Source of the DNA: Streptomyces sp. R28
GTDB taxonomy: Bacteria > Actinomycetota > Actinomycetes > Streptomycetales > Streptomycetaceae
Assembly: GCF_041052385.1 (NCBI RefSeq)
Contig: NZ_CP163439.1
Span: 4,081,001 to 4,145,000 of the forward strand
DNA length: 64,000 bases
Reading direction: 5' to 3'
Part shown: piece by piece, positions 16,183 through 25,281 of the stretch
Position numbering within the stretch: the first letter of the stretch is position 1
Layout of the letters: the number at the start of each line of letters is the position of its first letter
Position numbers and translations under genes: made by a program
The notes under the pieces: generated by a model
What the model was told of the DNA's origin: nothing
Seen by the model: only the letters and a program-made list of their open reading frames with translations
The model's database searches: none

Positions 16183-16344
16183 CGGATACGGCTCCTCATC
16201 GGCGTGGCTTCTCCCTGGTCACCGTCGGTTCTCCGTAATCGCCGTCCGTTCTCCGTGATCGGCGTCCGGAGTTTTTGTTATCCCCCGCAGTCTTCCCCCG
16301 TCTCCTCACCGTCCCCAGCCTCAGGCACGCGAGGAATTGACGAC

Positions 16345-17856
16345 GTGACACGACAGATCAGCCGCCGGAGCATGCTCAAGGCCGCGGGCGCGGCAGCCGG
16401 AGCCGTCGGTATCGGTACGGCCGTGCTGCCCACCCCTGCCGTGGCGGCCGGCGCCTACGCCCACCCCGGCCTCCTGCACACCGGCGCCGACCTCGGCCGT
16501 ATGGCCGCCAAGGTGAAGGCCGGCGCCGCCCCCTACACGGCCGGGTTCGCCAAGCTGACCGCCAACCGGCACGCGCAGAGCGGCTGGGCGGCCAGCCCGC
16601 AGGAGATCGTGTTCCGGGGGGAGGGCGGGCCGCAGAACTACGTCACCCTCTACAACGACGTCCACGCCGCGTACCAGAACGCCCTGCGCCACCACGTCAG
16701 CGGTGACAGCGCGCACGCCGACACCGCCGTGGCGATCCTCAACGCCTGGTCGGCCCAGCTGACCAGCGTGCAGGGCAGCGCGGACCGATTCCTGGCCGCC
16801 GGTCTGCAGGGCTACCAGATCGCCAACGCGGCCGAACTCGTCCGCGACCACCCCGACTTCGAGCTCGGCCGGTTCCAGGAGATGCTGAGCACCGTCTTCG
16901 CGCCGCCCAGCGACAGCTTCCTGGCCGACCACAACGGCGCCGTCGTCAGCAACTACTGGACCAACTGGGACCTCGCCGCCATGTGCTGCGTCCTGGCCAC
17001 CGGCATCTTCTGCGACGACAAGGCCCAGGTCGCCCGCGCTGTGGAGTACTTCAAGCACGGCGAGGGGCTCGGCTCGGTCAGGAACGCCATGCCCGTCGTA
17101 CTCGACGACGGACTCGCCGAGTGGCTGGAGGCCGGCCGCGACCAGGGGCACGCCCTGCTCGGCGTCGGTCTGATGGGCACCTTCTGCGAGATGGCCTGGA
17201 ACCAGGGCATCGACCTGTACGGCTACGACGACAGCCGCTTCCTCAAGGGCGCCCAGTACGTCGCCAAGTGGGCCATGGGCGGGGAGGTGCCGTTCACCGC
17301 GAACACCCGCAGGAAGGGCGCGATCAACGGCTGGTCGGGGTCGGAGACCGTGACCCGGGCCGCGCCCGTGGACCCGGCGATGACCCGCCCGATCTGGGCG
17401 ATGATCGCCAACCACTACACCAAGCGCCGGGGCCTGTCGGCCTCGTACCTCACGCAGATCGCCGCGAAGTCCGGGCCGGAGGGCGGCGGCGGGGACTACG
17501 GCCCCAACAGCGGCGGCTACGACCAACTGGGCTTCGGCACACTGGCGTTCACGCGGGACAAGGCCACGGGGGCGGGCACGGGCACAGGCGGTTCGCCCGG
17601 TCCGGCGGCGTCGGCTTCGGCGTCCGCCGGTTCGGGGTCGGGATCGGGCTCGGGGTCAGGATCGGGGTCGGATCCCCGGCCGCAGACGGGTGGCTCCACG
17701 GCCTCGCCCTCCGCGTCCGCGTCCGCCTCCGCCGCCGGTGACCTCGCCGCCACCGGCTCGAACGACATCGTCGGCTGGACCGCCGCCACGGGCATCACCG
17801 CCCTCGCCGGGGGCCTGCTCCTGCTGCGCCGCCGCGATCGGGCCCGGCGCGCGTAG
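16345..17856 (+). CDS. Tat-exported alginate-lyase-like protein with sortase LAxTG anchor
   Basis: 503 aa. GTG start follows GAGGAA by 8 nt. The N-terminus has a twin-arginine motif (RQISRRSMLKAAGAAAGAVG) and a cleavage region near AVAAG. Residues about 35-410 resemble the alginate lyase (PL5-like) alpha-barrel (AYAHPGLLHTGADLGRMAAK, NYWTNWDLAAMCCVLATGIF). A Ser/Gly linker (GSGSGSGSGSGS) leads to LAATG, a hydrophobic helix and RRRDRARRA, the sorting signal of Streptomyces class E sortases (LAxTG). So the enzyme is probably displayed on the cell wall. The substrate need not be alginate; an uronic-acid polysaccharide is plausible. Confidence 0.85.
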   Translation: MTRQISRRSMLKAAGAAAGAVGIGTAVLPTPAVAAGAYAHPGLLHTGADLGRMAAKVKAGAAPYTAGFAKLTANRHAQSGWAASPQEIVFRGEGGPQNYVTLYNDVHAAYQNALRHHVSGDSAHADTAVAILNAWSAQLTSVQGSADRFLAAGLQGYQIANAAELVRDHPDFELGRFQEMLSTVFAPPSDSFLADHNGAVVSNYWTNWDLAAMCCVLATGIFCDDKAQVARAVEYFKHGEGLGSVRNAMPVVLDDGLAEWLEAGRDQGHALLGVGLMGTFCEMAWNQGIDLYGYDDSRFLKGAQYVAKWAMGGEVPFTANTRRKGAINGWSGSETVTRAAPVDPAMTRPIWAMIANHYTKRRGLSASYLTQIAAKSGPEGGGGDYGPNSGGYDQLGFGTLAFTRDKATGAGTGTGGSPGPAASASASAGSGSGSGSGSGSGSDPRPQTGGSTASPSASASASAAGDLAATGSNDIVGWTAATGITALAGGLLLLRRRDRARRA

Positions 17857-17860
17857 CAGT

Positions 17861-17894
17861 AAGGGCCGGGCGAGGGTCTCGGGTCCCGGCTCTT
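17861..17894. terminator. Hairpin between convergent genes
   Basis: AAGGGCCGGG (17861-17870) pairs with CCCGGCTCTT (17885-17894) through one G-U wobble, loop 14 nt. It lies between the stop of the alginate-lyase-like gene and the stop of the convergent MFS gene, and may serve both. Confidence 0.65.
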
Positions 17895-17933
17895 GACCGG
17901 GGGGAGGAAAGCCGGGGGCCGGTCCGCCCCCCC

Positions 17934-19469
17934 CTACGCCCCTGTAACCCCTGTCGCCCCAGCAGCCCCCGTCGGCCCCGTCGGCCCCGCCGCCCGCTCC
18001 CCCGCGCGGGTCGGCCTGGCCACCGCGGTGAGCGGGCGGGCGATGTCCTCCAGCGACCGGCGTTCCGCGCGCACCGCGAGGAGCGCCGCGGCCAGGCCCG
18101 CCAGGCACATCAGGGCCGCGCCGATCTGGAAGGCGAGGACGGTGTCGCCGACCCTGCCGGTCTCGGTGAGGTCGGCGAACAGCAGCGGCCCGCTGATGCC
18201 GCCGGCCGCCGTACCCAGGGCGTAGAAGAAGGCGATGGACATCGCGCGGGTCTCCATCGGGAAGACCTCGGAGACCGTGAGGTAGGCACTCGACGCGCCC
18301 GCCGAGGCGAAGAACAGGACCGCGCACCAGCAGGCCGTCAGTGTGGCCGCGCTGAGCACGCCCTGGTCGAACAGCCAGGCCGTGCCGAAGAGAAGGAGGC
18401 CCGAGAGCAGGTACGTCGACGAGATCATGACCCGGCGGCCGACCGTGTCGAACAGCTTGCCGAGCAGCAGCGGCCCCAGGAAGTTGCCGACCGCGATGAC
18501 GGCGAAGTAGTAGCCGGTGTTACCGCTCGGGACGTCGAAGAACGTGGTCAGGATCGCGCCGAAGCCGAAGGTGATGGCGTTGTAGAGGAACGCCTGGCCG
18601 ATGAACAGGGCGAAGCCGAGGATCGCCCGCCTGCGGTACTTCGAGAAGACCGTGCGGCCGATCTCCAGGAACGTCACGCTCCTGCGCTGGTGGATGGTGA
18701 TCTCGCCCTCGGCGCGCGGCAGCGGCTCGTCGCGCTCGGCCTCGATCTTCCGCTCGATGGACGTCACGATCCGTTCCGCCTCCTCGTCGCGGCCGTGGAT
18801 CAGCAGCCAGCGTGGGCTCTCCGGGACGTGCCGCCGGACCAGGAGGATGACCAGGGCGAGGACGGCACCGAGCGCGAACGTCAGCCGCCAGCCGAGGTTC
18901 GCGGGCAGGACCGCCGTGTTCAGCGCGACGATCGACAGCAGCGAGCCGCCGACCGCGCCCAGCCAGAAGCTGCCGTTGATCATCAGGTCGACGCGGCCGC
19001 GGTACTGAGCCGGGATCAGCTCGTCGATCGCGGAGTTGATCGCCGCGTACTCGCCGCCGATGCCGAAGCCGGTCAGGAAGCGGAACAGGAAGAACCACCA
19101 GGTCTCGAAGGAGACCGCGGTCAGGGCCGTCGCCGCCAGGTAGACCGCCAGGGTGACCATGAAGAGCCTTTTGCGGCCCCATTTGTCGGTCAGGCGGCCC
19201 CAGAACAGGGCGCCCAGGCAGGCACCGGCCACGTACAGCGCGGCGGCCAGGCCGGTGACCTGGCCGGAGGTGATCGGCAGTCCGCTGCCGGGCTCGGAGA
19301 GCCGGGGCGCGATGTTGCCGACGACCGTGACCTCCAGTCCGTCGAGGATCCACACGGTGCCGAGACCGATCACGATCGTCCAGTGCCAGCGCGACCACGG
19401 GAGGCGGTCGAGGCGGGCGGGGATGTCGGTCGTCACGGTCCGGCCGGTCTGGGCCTGCGCGGTGGCCAT
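17934..19469 (-). CDS. MFS transporter (sugar-porter type)
   Basis: 511 aa, about 12 membrane helices. Major facilitator signature GRLTDKWGRKRLFMVTLAVY after helix 2, and a second copy GKLFDTVGRRVMISSTYLL in the C-terminal half, as in sugar-porter and aromatic-acid type members. Substrate unknown. ATG at 19469 sits behind GAGGAGGGA; the ATG at 19484 overlaps that RBS and is less likely. The tail is Gly-Pro-Thr-rich and collagen-like (GPTGPTGAAGATGVTGA), unusual for the family. Confidence 0.9.
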   Translation of the reverse strand: MATAQAQTGRTVTTDIPARLDRLPWSRWHWTIVIGLGTVWILDGLEVTVVGNIAPRLSEPGSGLPITSGQVTGLAAALYVAGACLGALFWGRLTDKWGRKRLFMVTLAVYLAATALTAVSFETWWFFLFRFLTGFGIGGEYAAINSAIDELIPAQYRGRVDLMINGSFWLGAVGGSLLSIVALNTAVLPANLGWRLTFALGAVLALVILLVRRHVPESPRWLLIHGRDEEAERIVTSIERKIEAERDEPLPRAEGEITIHQRRSVTFLEIGRTVFSKYRRRAILGFALFIGQAFLYNAITFGFGAILTTFFDVPSGNTGYYFAVIAVGNFLGPLLLGKLFDTVGRRVMISSTYLLSGLLLFGTAWLFDQGVLSAATLTACWCAVLFFASAGASSAYLTVSEVFPMETRAMSIAFFYALGTAAGGISGPLLFADLTETGRVGDTVLAFQIGAALMCLAGLAAALLAVRAERRSLEDIARPLTAVARPTRAGERAAGPTGPTGAAGATGVTGA

Positions 19470-19556
19470 GGGCTCCCTCCTCATCGAGCGGAACCCGCAT
19501 CGGGTGCCCCGAGGAGGCCGGCCCTACGCCACCCCTATGCCACCCCTACGCCACCT

Positions 19557-20924
19557 CTACGCGCCCAACGCCCGCGACACCGTGTAGATCAGCAGCCCGG
19601 CCAACGACCCCACGACCGTGCCGTTGATGCGGATGAACTGCAGGTCGCGGCCGATGTGCGCCTCGATCTTCTTCGTCGTGTGCTCGGCGTCCCAGCTCGC
19701 CACGGTGTCCGTGATCAGGGACGTGATCTCCTTGCGGTAGGTGGTGACGACGTAGACCGCCGCGCCCTCGACCCAGCTGTCGACCTTGGCCTGGAGCCGC
19801 GGCTCGACGGCCATCCGCGCGCCCAGCGACAGCAGCGAGGCACGCACGCGCAGGCGCAGCTCACTGCGTTCGTCCTCGGCCGCGGAGACGATCATCGACC
19901 GTACGGCGGTCCACGCGGACGCGATCAGGTCCTGGACCTCGCCGCGCCCCAGCACCTCTCCCTTGAGCCGCTCGACACGCGCGCGTGTGTCCGAGTCGGA
20001 CTGCAGGTCGGAGGCGAAGTCGGTGAGGAAGCGGTCGAGGGCGCCGCGGGCCGGGTGGGAGGGCATGTCGCGCATCTCGGTGACGAAGCGGAGCAGCTCC
20101 TTGTAGACGCGCTCGCCGACCCTGCGGTCGACGAACTTCGGGGTCCAGCCGGGGGCGCCGCCCTGGACCGCGTCCATGATCTCGTCGTCGTGCAGGATCA
20201 GCCAGTTCTGGGCCCGCGCGACGATCAGGTCGACGGCCCGCTTGTGGCCGCCGTCCTCGACGATCCTCTGCAGCATCTTCCCTATGCCGGGCGCGATGTC
20301 CTTCGCGTCGGCACGACGGGTGATCGCCTCTCCCACGACCGCCTGGACGTCCGAGTCGCGCATGACGGTCAGGGCACCTCTCAGTGCCGCCGACAGCTCC
20401 GCCGTCACCCGGTCCGCGTGCTCGGGGTCGGCCAGCCAGCCGCCCAGCCGGTTGCCGATGCCTACGGCGCGCAGACGCTGTCGTACGACGTCCTCGGAGA
20501 GGAAGTTCTCCCCGACGAACTCGCCCAGGGAGACGCCCAGCTGGTCCTTCTTGTTGGGGATGATCGCGGTGTGCGGGATGGGGATGCCCAGCGGGTGACG
20601 GAACAGGGCCGTGACCGCGAACCAGTCCGCGAGCGCGCCGACCATGCCGGCTTCGGCGGCCGCGGCGACATAGTCCGCCCAGTCCCCCGCTCCCGCGTTC
20701 GAGGCCCACTTGGCGAGGACGTACACCAGTGCCACGATCAGCAGCATCCCGGTCGCGGTGAGCTTCATCCGCCGTACGCCGCGCTGCTTCTCCTCGTCAG
20801 CGGCGGTGAACGTCGTCATCGCACGTACGGCCGATACAGGGACGCGCCGGTTATCGGCGGCATCCGACCGGGCATGCTCCCCTACGTCACGTGTTCCCGT
20901 TACATCCGGATTCGTACTTTCCAT
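19557..20924 (-). CDS. DUF445 family membrane protein
   Basis: 455 aa from ATG 20924 (GGTGGAG upstream). An alternative ATG lies at 20820, and a longer frame to 21158 is unlikely. An N-terminal helix (GMLLIVALVYVLAKWA) precedes AGMVGALADWFAVTALFRHPLG and IPNKKDQLGVSLGEFVGENF, signatures of DUF445. Long amphipathic/helical segments follow, with a C-terminal helix (FIRINGTVVGSLAGLLIYTV). The family is membrane-associated, function unknown. Separated from the SGNH hydrolase by a divergent region of about 230 bp. Confidence 0.88.
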   Translation of the reverse strand: MESTNPDVTGTRDVGEHARSDAADNRRVPVSAVRAMTTFTAADEEKQRGVRRMKLTATGMLLIVALVYVLAKWASNAGAGDWADYVAAAAEAGMVGALADWFAVTALFRHPLGIPIPHTAIIPNKKDQLGVSLGEFVGENFLSEDVVRQRLRAVGIGNRLGGWLADPEHADRVTAELSAALRGALTVMRDSDVQAVVGEAITRRADAKDIAPGIGKMLQRIVEDGGHKRAVDLIVARAQNWLILHDDEIMDAVQGGAPGWTPKFVDRRVGERVYKELLRFVTEMRDMPSHPARGALDRFLTDFASDLQSDSDTRARVERLKGEVLGRGEVQDLIASAWTAVRSMIVSAAEDERSELRLRVRASLLSLGARMAVEPRLQAKVDSWVEGAAVYVVTTYRKEITSLITDTVASWDAEHTTKKIEAHIGRDLQFIRINGTVVGSLAGLLIYTVSRALGA

Positions 20925-21156
20925 CCGCTCCACCCGTCCAGTGATCCCCCGCACACATTGTCCCTTCCTGACCGACTCCTGGAACGAATCAAGAGTTCCC
21001 GGCGTCTGTCCGGTGGGGGGAAGTCGATGGCGAAGTCCGGGTGAACTCCGGCGGCCCAATGGGGGGTCCGTGCAACTCCCCTCCGCCTCATGACGCATCA
21101 TGAGGTGATCACATCGGAGCCTCGGGCTCCCATCCGCCCGAGGAGACACGCACCGC

Positions 21157-22524
21157 ATGACCAGGCGTTACGCGGGGGGTGTGGGGGTCTCCCCCACAAA
21201 GTACGGCGCCCTGCTTTCGGGGGTCATCGCCCTTATCGTGGCGGTTTCGGCCGCCATATACATCGGAGTCGCCTCCGACAACGGCAGTGCCACGGAAAGG
21301 AGCGCCCCCGCCCGGGAAGGCGCCCCGCACAATCCCGCCGCCCCCGCCTCCACCGGCATCTGGGTCGGCGCCTGGTCCGCCTCCCCGGTCGGCGCCGAGC
21401 CGGGCACCGAGGTCGCGGGCCTGGCGGGCAACTCGGTCCGCAACGTCGTGCACACGAGTGTCGGCGGCAAGAGTGCCCGGATCACGCTGTCCAACCTCTA
21501 CGGCCAGTCGGCGCTGACGATCACACACGCGTCGATCGCCGTCGCCGCCGGCACCGGGACCGCGGCGGCCGTCGCGGACACCATGCGGAGGCTGACCTTC
21601 GGTGGCAACCCCACGGTCGTCATCCCGCCGGGGCAGCAGGTGCTGAGCGACGCCGTGCGCCTCGCGATCGCCGCGGACACCGACGTCCTGGTCACCACCT
21701 ACTCCCCCACCCCGTCCGGTCCGGTCACCTTCCACCCCCATGCGCGCCAGACCAGTTACATCGCCCAGGGCGACCTCGCCGAGGACGCGACCGGCGTGGC
21801 GTACACCGGGCGGGTCGAGGCCTGGCGGTACCTGACCGCGCTGGACGTCCTCAGCAACGAGTCCGACGGCACCGTCGTGGTCTTCGGCGACTCGCTGACC
21901 GACGGCATCACCTCCACCGAGAACGCCAACCGCCGCTGGACGGACGTCCTGTCGCGCCGGCTGCGCACGGCGATCGCGGCCGGCGAGAGCGTGCCGCGCT
22001 ACAGCGTCGTCAACCAGGGCATCAGCGGCAACCAGATCCTCGCCAGCGGCGCCGGGCGCCCCGCGGACAACCAGGCCGGCATCGGCCGGTTCAACCGCGA
22101 CGTCCTCTCCCGTACGAACGTCAAGGTCGTCGTCATCGACCTCGGCGTCAACGACATCCTGCGCAACCCGAACCTCGCCGACCCCGACCGCATCCTCGAC
22201 GGCCTGCGCACCCTGGTCCGCCAGGCCCACGCCCGCGGCCTGAAGGTCATCGGCGCGACCCTGATGCCCTTCCAGGGCCACCGCGGGTACACCGACGCCC
22301 GCGAGAACGTACGCCTGCAGATCAACGCCGAGATCCGCGCGGGCCACGTCTTCGACGCGGTGGCCGACTTCGACCAGGCCGTCCGGGACCCGTACAACCC
22401 CCGCAAGTTCCGCCCCGACTACGACTCGGGCGACCACCTCCACCCGAGCGACAAGGGCTACGAGCGGATGGCGGAAACCTTCAACCTCCAGGACCTGAAG
22501 GGCGCGGCACCGGCGGAGCTGTAG
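21157..22524 (+). CDS. Secreted/membrane-anchored SGNH (GDSL) hydrolase
   Basis: 455 aa. An N-terminal helix (GALLSGVIALIVAVSAAIYIG) acts as signal or anchor. The SGNH blocks are clear: block I VVVFGDSLTDG (nucleophile Ser, about residue 246), block II VNQGISGNQIL, block III IDLGVNDIL, block V SGDHLHPSDKGY (catalytic Asp-x-x-His). Probably an extracellular esterase/acylhydrolase; substrate unknown. RBS GAGGAGA about 10 nt before ATG. Codons about 6-16 are made from a palindromic repeat element (see 21173-21205), which inserts GGVGVSPTKYG ahead of the helix. Confidence 0.9.
   Translation: MTRRYAGGVGVSPTKYGALLSGVIALIVAVSAAIYIGVASDNGSATERSAPAREGAPHNPAAPASTGIWVGAWSASPVGAEPGTEVAGLAGNSVRNVVHTSVGGKSARITLSNLYGQSALTITHASIAVAAGTGTAAAVADTMRRLTFGGNPTVVIPPGQQVLSDAVRLAIAADTDVLVTTYSPTPSGPVTFHPHARQTSYIAQGDLAEDATGVAYTGRVEAWRYLTALDVLSNESDGTVVVFGDSLTDGITSTENANRRWTDVLSRRLRTAIAAGESVPRYSVVNQGISGNQILASGAGRPADNQAGIGRFNRDVLSRTNVKVVVIDLGVNDILRNPNLADPDRILDGLRTLVRQAHARGLKVIGATLMPFQGHRGYTDARENVRLQINAEIRAGHVFDAVADFDQAVRDPYNPRKFRPDYDSGDHLHPSDKGYERMAETFNLQDLKGAAPAEL
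21173..21205. repeat. Short palindromic element, copy 1 (in SGNH hydrolase N-terminus)
   Basis: A CGGGGGG run is followed by TGTGGGGG-TCT-CCCCCACA (8 bp arms). Same architecture as the copies at 23458 and 28976: CGGGGG, a short spacer, TGGGGGTnTCCCCCA, then an AT-richer tail. It lies in frame near the start of the hydrolase gene. Confidence 0.75.
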
Positions 22525-22605
22525 GGGTCGGCCGTGCAGCCGGCGTAGCCGCGGGCGGGCGTGCCGCTCGGGGCGGGCGCCCGTCCCGAAGAAGGGCGGC
22601 ACCCC

Positions 22606-22641
22606 GCCGGCGCGGGTGGGCATCCCGACCCGCGCGCCGGC
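22606..22641. terminator. Hairpin between convergent SGNH hydrolase and DUF1707 genes
   Basis: GCCGGCGCGGGT (22606-22617) pairs with ACCCGCGCGCCGGC (22628-22641) with a small bulge, loop 10 nt. It is in the 150 bp convergent gap and probably terminates one or both transcripts. Confidence 0.55.
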
Positions 22642-22674
22642 CCCGACGCCGGGCAGCACGAAGCCGGCAGCGGC

Positions 22675-23367
22675 TCAGTCCAGCTCCCGCCGTTCGGCCT
22701 TCCGCTCCAGCTTCTCCCGCCGCCGCCCCTCCCGAGCCTCCTGCCGCTGGGCCCGCGTCCGCTTCCGCTCGACCCCGACACCGCCCCAGAAGGCGAACCC
22801 GGTCACGATCACGCGCGGCGCGCCCGGGTCCCCCGGCACGCCCTCCTCGCGGTGGTCGAACCCGCCCATGATCCCGATCCCGCGCACCTCGACCTCGACC
22901 CCGGGCGGTACGACGACCTGCACCCCGCCCATGATCGCGACGCAGTTGATCACGATCTCCCGGTCCGCGAAGTTCGCCTCCCGCAGATCGATCTCCCCGC
23001 CGCCCCAGAAGGCGAAGCAGTTGAACCGCTTCGGTGCCGTCCACCGCCCCCTGCGCTGGAACCCGGACATCACGGCGACAGCCCACGGCGACGACCCCTC
23101 ACCGCCGACGATCCGCTCCGCCCAACTCCCGTCCGAGAGCCCGGCCTTCTTGACCATGTCGACCTTGGGAACGGCCACCGCACCGACGGGCAGATCCCGG
23201 GTGATCGGCGCCAGCTCCCCGTACGTACGCGCCTTGTACGTGGCGTCCAGACGTTCCCCGAACTCCTCCATGTCGAGCCGCCCCTCCGCGAGGGCGTCCC
23301 GCAGGACCTCGGCGACTCGTTCACGATCGGCGTCTGAGGCACGTAGCTGAGGAGCATCGTCGCTCAT
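22675..23367 (-). CDS. DUF1707 and LiaF-like domain protein
   Basis: 230 aa. The N-terminal about 60 residues are a DUF1707 (SHOCT-like) domain (LRASDADRERVAEVLRDALA, GRLDMEEFGERLDATYKART). The second half is a beta-rich domain with repeated GGV/GGF turns (FAFWGGGEIDLREANFADRE, VAIMGGVQVVVPPGVEVEV), as in cell-wall-active antibiotic response (LiaF/VraT-like) proteins. The C-terminus is a basic, helical Arg/Glu tail. No membrane helix seen. Role unknown; envelope stress is an inference from the fold. Confidence 0.85.
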   Translation of the reverse strand: MSDDAPQLRASDADRERVAEVLRDALAEGRLDMEEFGERLDATYKARTYGELAPITRDLPVGAVAVPKVDMVKKAGLSDGSWAERIVGGEGSSPWAVAVMSGFQRRGRWTAPKRFNCFAFWGGGEIDLREANFADREIVINCVAIMGGVQVVVPPGVEVEVRGIGIMGGFDHREEGVPGDPGAPRVIVTGFAFWGGVGVERKRTRAQRQEAREGRRREKLERKAERRELD

Positions 23368-23400
23368 GTACGGCAGCCTACGAGCAACCCCGCCCCGGGG

Positions 23401-24432
23401 CTATGAGACCGCCTTGCCCGCGTTCCTCGTATTCGCCGCCTTCTCGGCCTGCTCGGGCGGGGGTTTGGGGGTGTCCCCCAATGTATGCAGCATCTTCGCG
23501 ATCACGGCCTCGATGTCCGGCTCCCGCACCGACAGGTCCACCAGCGGATACTCCGCCGCGATCCGCGCCACCAGCACCGCCGCCGACTCGGCCGCGGGGA
23601 ACGCCAGCCACTGCCGGGGCCCCTCCACCTTCACCACCCGCGCGGGCGCCGCCTCGATCGGCGGGAGCTCGCGCTCCAGGTCGACCACCAGGATGCGCTC
23701 GCTCTCCCCCACCTCGTGCAGGCCGGCGAGCGGACCGTCGTACATCAGCCGCCCGTGGTCGATGACCATCACCCGCGAGCACAGCTGCTCGATGTCCTGG
23801 AGGTCGTGCGTGGTCAGCAGCACCGTCGTGCCGCGCTCGGTGTTCAACTCCCGCAGGAACTCCCGCACCTTCGCCTTGGAGATGACGTCGAGCCCGATCG
23901 TCGGCTCGTCCAGGTACAGCACCTCGGGGTCGTGCAGCAACGCCGCCGCGATGTCGCCGCGCATCCGCTGGCCGAGGGAGAGCTGGCGTACGGGGACGTC
24001 CAACAGCTCGCCCAGGTCGAGGAGTTCGACCAGGCGGTCGAGGTTCTCGCGGTAACGGGCATCCGGGATGCGGTACATGCGGTGCATCAGCTTGTACGAG
24101 TCGAGCAGCGGCAGGTCCCACCACAGGGTGGTGCGCTGGCCGAACACCACCCCGATGCGGTGTGCGAGCCGGGTGCGCTCACGGGACGGGTCGATACCGG
24201 CGACGCGCAGCCGGCCCCCGCTCGGGGTCAGGATGCCGGTCAGCATCTTGATCGTCGTCGACTTGCCGGCGCCGTTCGGCCCGATGTAGCCCACCATCTC
24301 GCCGCGCGGCACGGTGAAGGAGATCGAGTCGACGGCCCGCACCTGCCGCCGCTCCCGCTTCAGGAAACCGGTCTTCTTGCGTACGTCGAAGACCTTCTCG
24401 ACTCCGTCGAGTTCGATGAACGTGTCGTCCAT
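23401..24432 (-). CDS. ABC transporter ATP-binding protein (ABC-2 exporter)
   Basis: 343 aa. Walker A GPNGAGKSTT, a signature-like LSLGQRMRGDIAAALL, Walker B VLYLDEPTIGLD and the H-loop TTHD are visible. The N-terminal extension before the Walker A (KTGFLKRERRQVRAVDSISF) and the about 90 aa C-terminal domain fit the YadG/NatA-like group. Three genes run on the same strand: permease (25274), permease (24451), then this gene 18 bp later. The substrate is unknown; related systems export lipids or ions. Residues near the C-terminus (LGDTPKPPP) derive from an in-frame palindromic repeat at 23458-23490. Confidence 0.92.
   Translation of the reverse strand: MDDTFIELDGVEKVFDVRKKTGFLKRERRQVRAVDSISFTVPRGEMVGYIGPNGAGKSTTIKMLTGILTPSGGRLRVAGIDPSRERTRLAHRIGVVFGQRTTLWWDLPLLDSYKLMHRMYRIPDARYRENLDRLVELLDLGELLDVPVRQLSLGQRMRGDIAAALLHDPEVLYLDEPTIGLDVISKAKVREFLRELNTERGTTVLLTTHDLQDIEQLCSRVMVIDHGRLMYDGPLAGLHEVGESERILVVDLERELPPIEAAPARVVKVEGPRQWLAFPAAESAAVLVARIAAEYPLVDLSVREPDIEAVIAKMLHTLGDTPKPPPEQAEKAANTRNAGKAVS
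23458..23490. repeat. Short palindromic element, copy 2 (in ABC ATPase C-terminus)
   Basis: CGGGGGTTTGGGGGTGTCCC and onward, with 7 bp palindrome arms TTGGGGG/CCCCCAA around TGT. Ends near GCAGCAT like the copy at 28976. It is inside the final codons of the ATPase gene, in frame. Confidence 0.8.
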
Positions 24433-24450
24433 GGCCTGCCCTCAGCTCCC

Positions 24451-25281
24451 CTAACTCCCCGTACTCCGATACGACCGCAGCCCGGCCCGCCACGCCAGTC
24501 CGGCCAGCGCACAGCACGCCGCCGCCACCAGCGGGGACGCGAAGGCCGCCCACTGCGGCAGGCCGAGCGGATACGGCCGCTCCAGCACATAGGCGGCCGG
24601 CACCCAGTTGACGAAGGCGAGCGGCAGTACGAACGTCACGCCGCGCACGAAGTCCTTCCCGAACACGGTCGGCGGGTACTGCAACAGCGTGGTGCCGCCG
24701 TACGTGAACGCGTTCTGCACCTCGGCGGCATCCTGCGCCAGGAACTGGAAGGCCGCGCCCGCCACGAACAGGGCGCAGAAGATCACCCCGCCGCTGACCA
24801 CCATCACCGGCACCAGCAGCACCTTCGCCACGGTCCAGTCGACGTCGACGGCCGTCAGCCCCCAGCCCAGCACCAGCGCGCCCTGGGTGATCCTGCCCAG
24901 GCGGCGCAACGCGAAGTGGTCCGCGGCGACCTGGGCGAGCACCGGGGCGGGCCGCACGAGCAGCGTGTCGAAGGAACCGTCGCGCATCCGGCCGCCCAGG
25001 ACGTCCATCGAGCCGAACGTCAGGTCGGCGAGCCCGAACGCCGTCGCCGAAAGTCCGTACAGGAAGGCGACTTCGGCCAGCGGCCAGCCGCCCAGTGAGC
25101 CGACCTGCGAGAACATCAGCAGGATCGCCACGAAGTCCAGTCCGGTCACCAGCAGGTTGCCGAAGACGGTGACGACGAAGGAGGTGCGGTAGGTCATCGT
25201 GGACCGGATCCACATCCCGGCGATCAGCCGGTAGGCCCGTAGCCCCTCACCCGCCCTGGCGGCGCCGGAGAACTCAGCCAC
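24451..25281 (-). CDS. ABC-2 type transporter permease (first of two)
   Basis: 276 aa with about six membrane helices (FVVTVFGNLLVTGLDFVAIL, VVSGGVIFCALFVAGAAFQF, FASPLVAAACCALAGLAW). Fits the ABC-2 permease family that pairs with the downstream ATPase; conserved segments SFDTLLVRPAPVLAQVAADH and GTTLLQYPPTVFGKDFVRG are typical. Its ATG overlaps the stop of the upstream permease by 8 bp, indicating translational coupling and probable heterodimer formation. Confidence 0.88.
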   Translation of the reverse strand: MAEFSGAARAGEGLRAYRLIAGMWIRSTMTYRTSFVVTVFGNLLVTGLDFVAILLMFSQVGSLGGWPLAEVAFLYGLSATAFGLADLTFGSMDVLGGRMRDGSFDTLLVRPAPVLAQVAADHFALRRLGRITQGALVLGWGLTAVDVDWTVAKVLLVPVMVVSGGVIFCALFVAGAAFQFLAQDAAEVQNAFTYGGTTLLQYPPTVFGKDFVRGVTFVLPLAFVNWVPAAYVLERPYPLGLPQWAAFASPLVAAACCALAGLAWRAGLRSYRSTGS

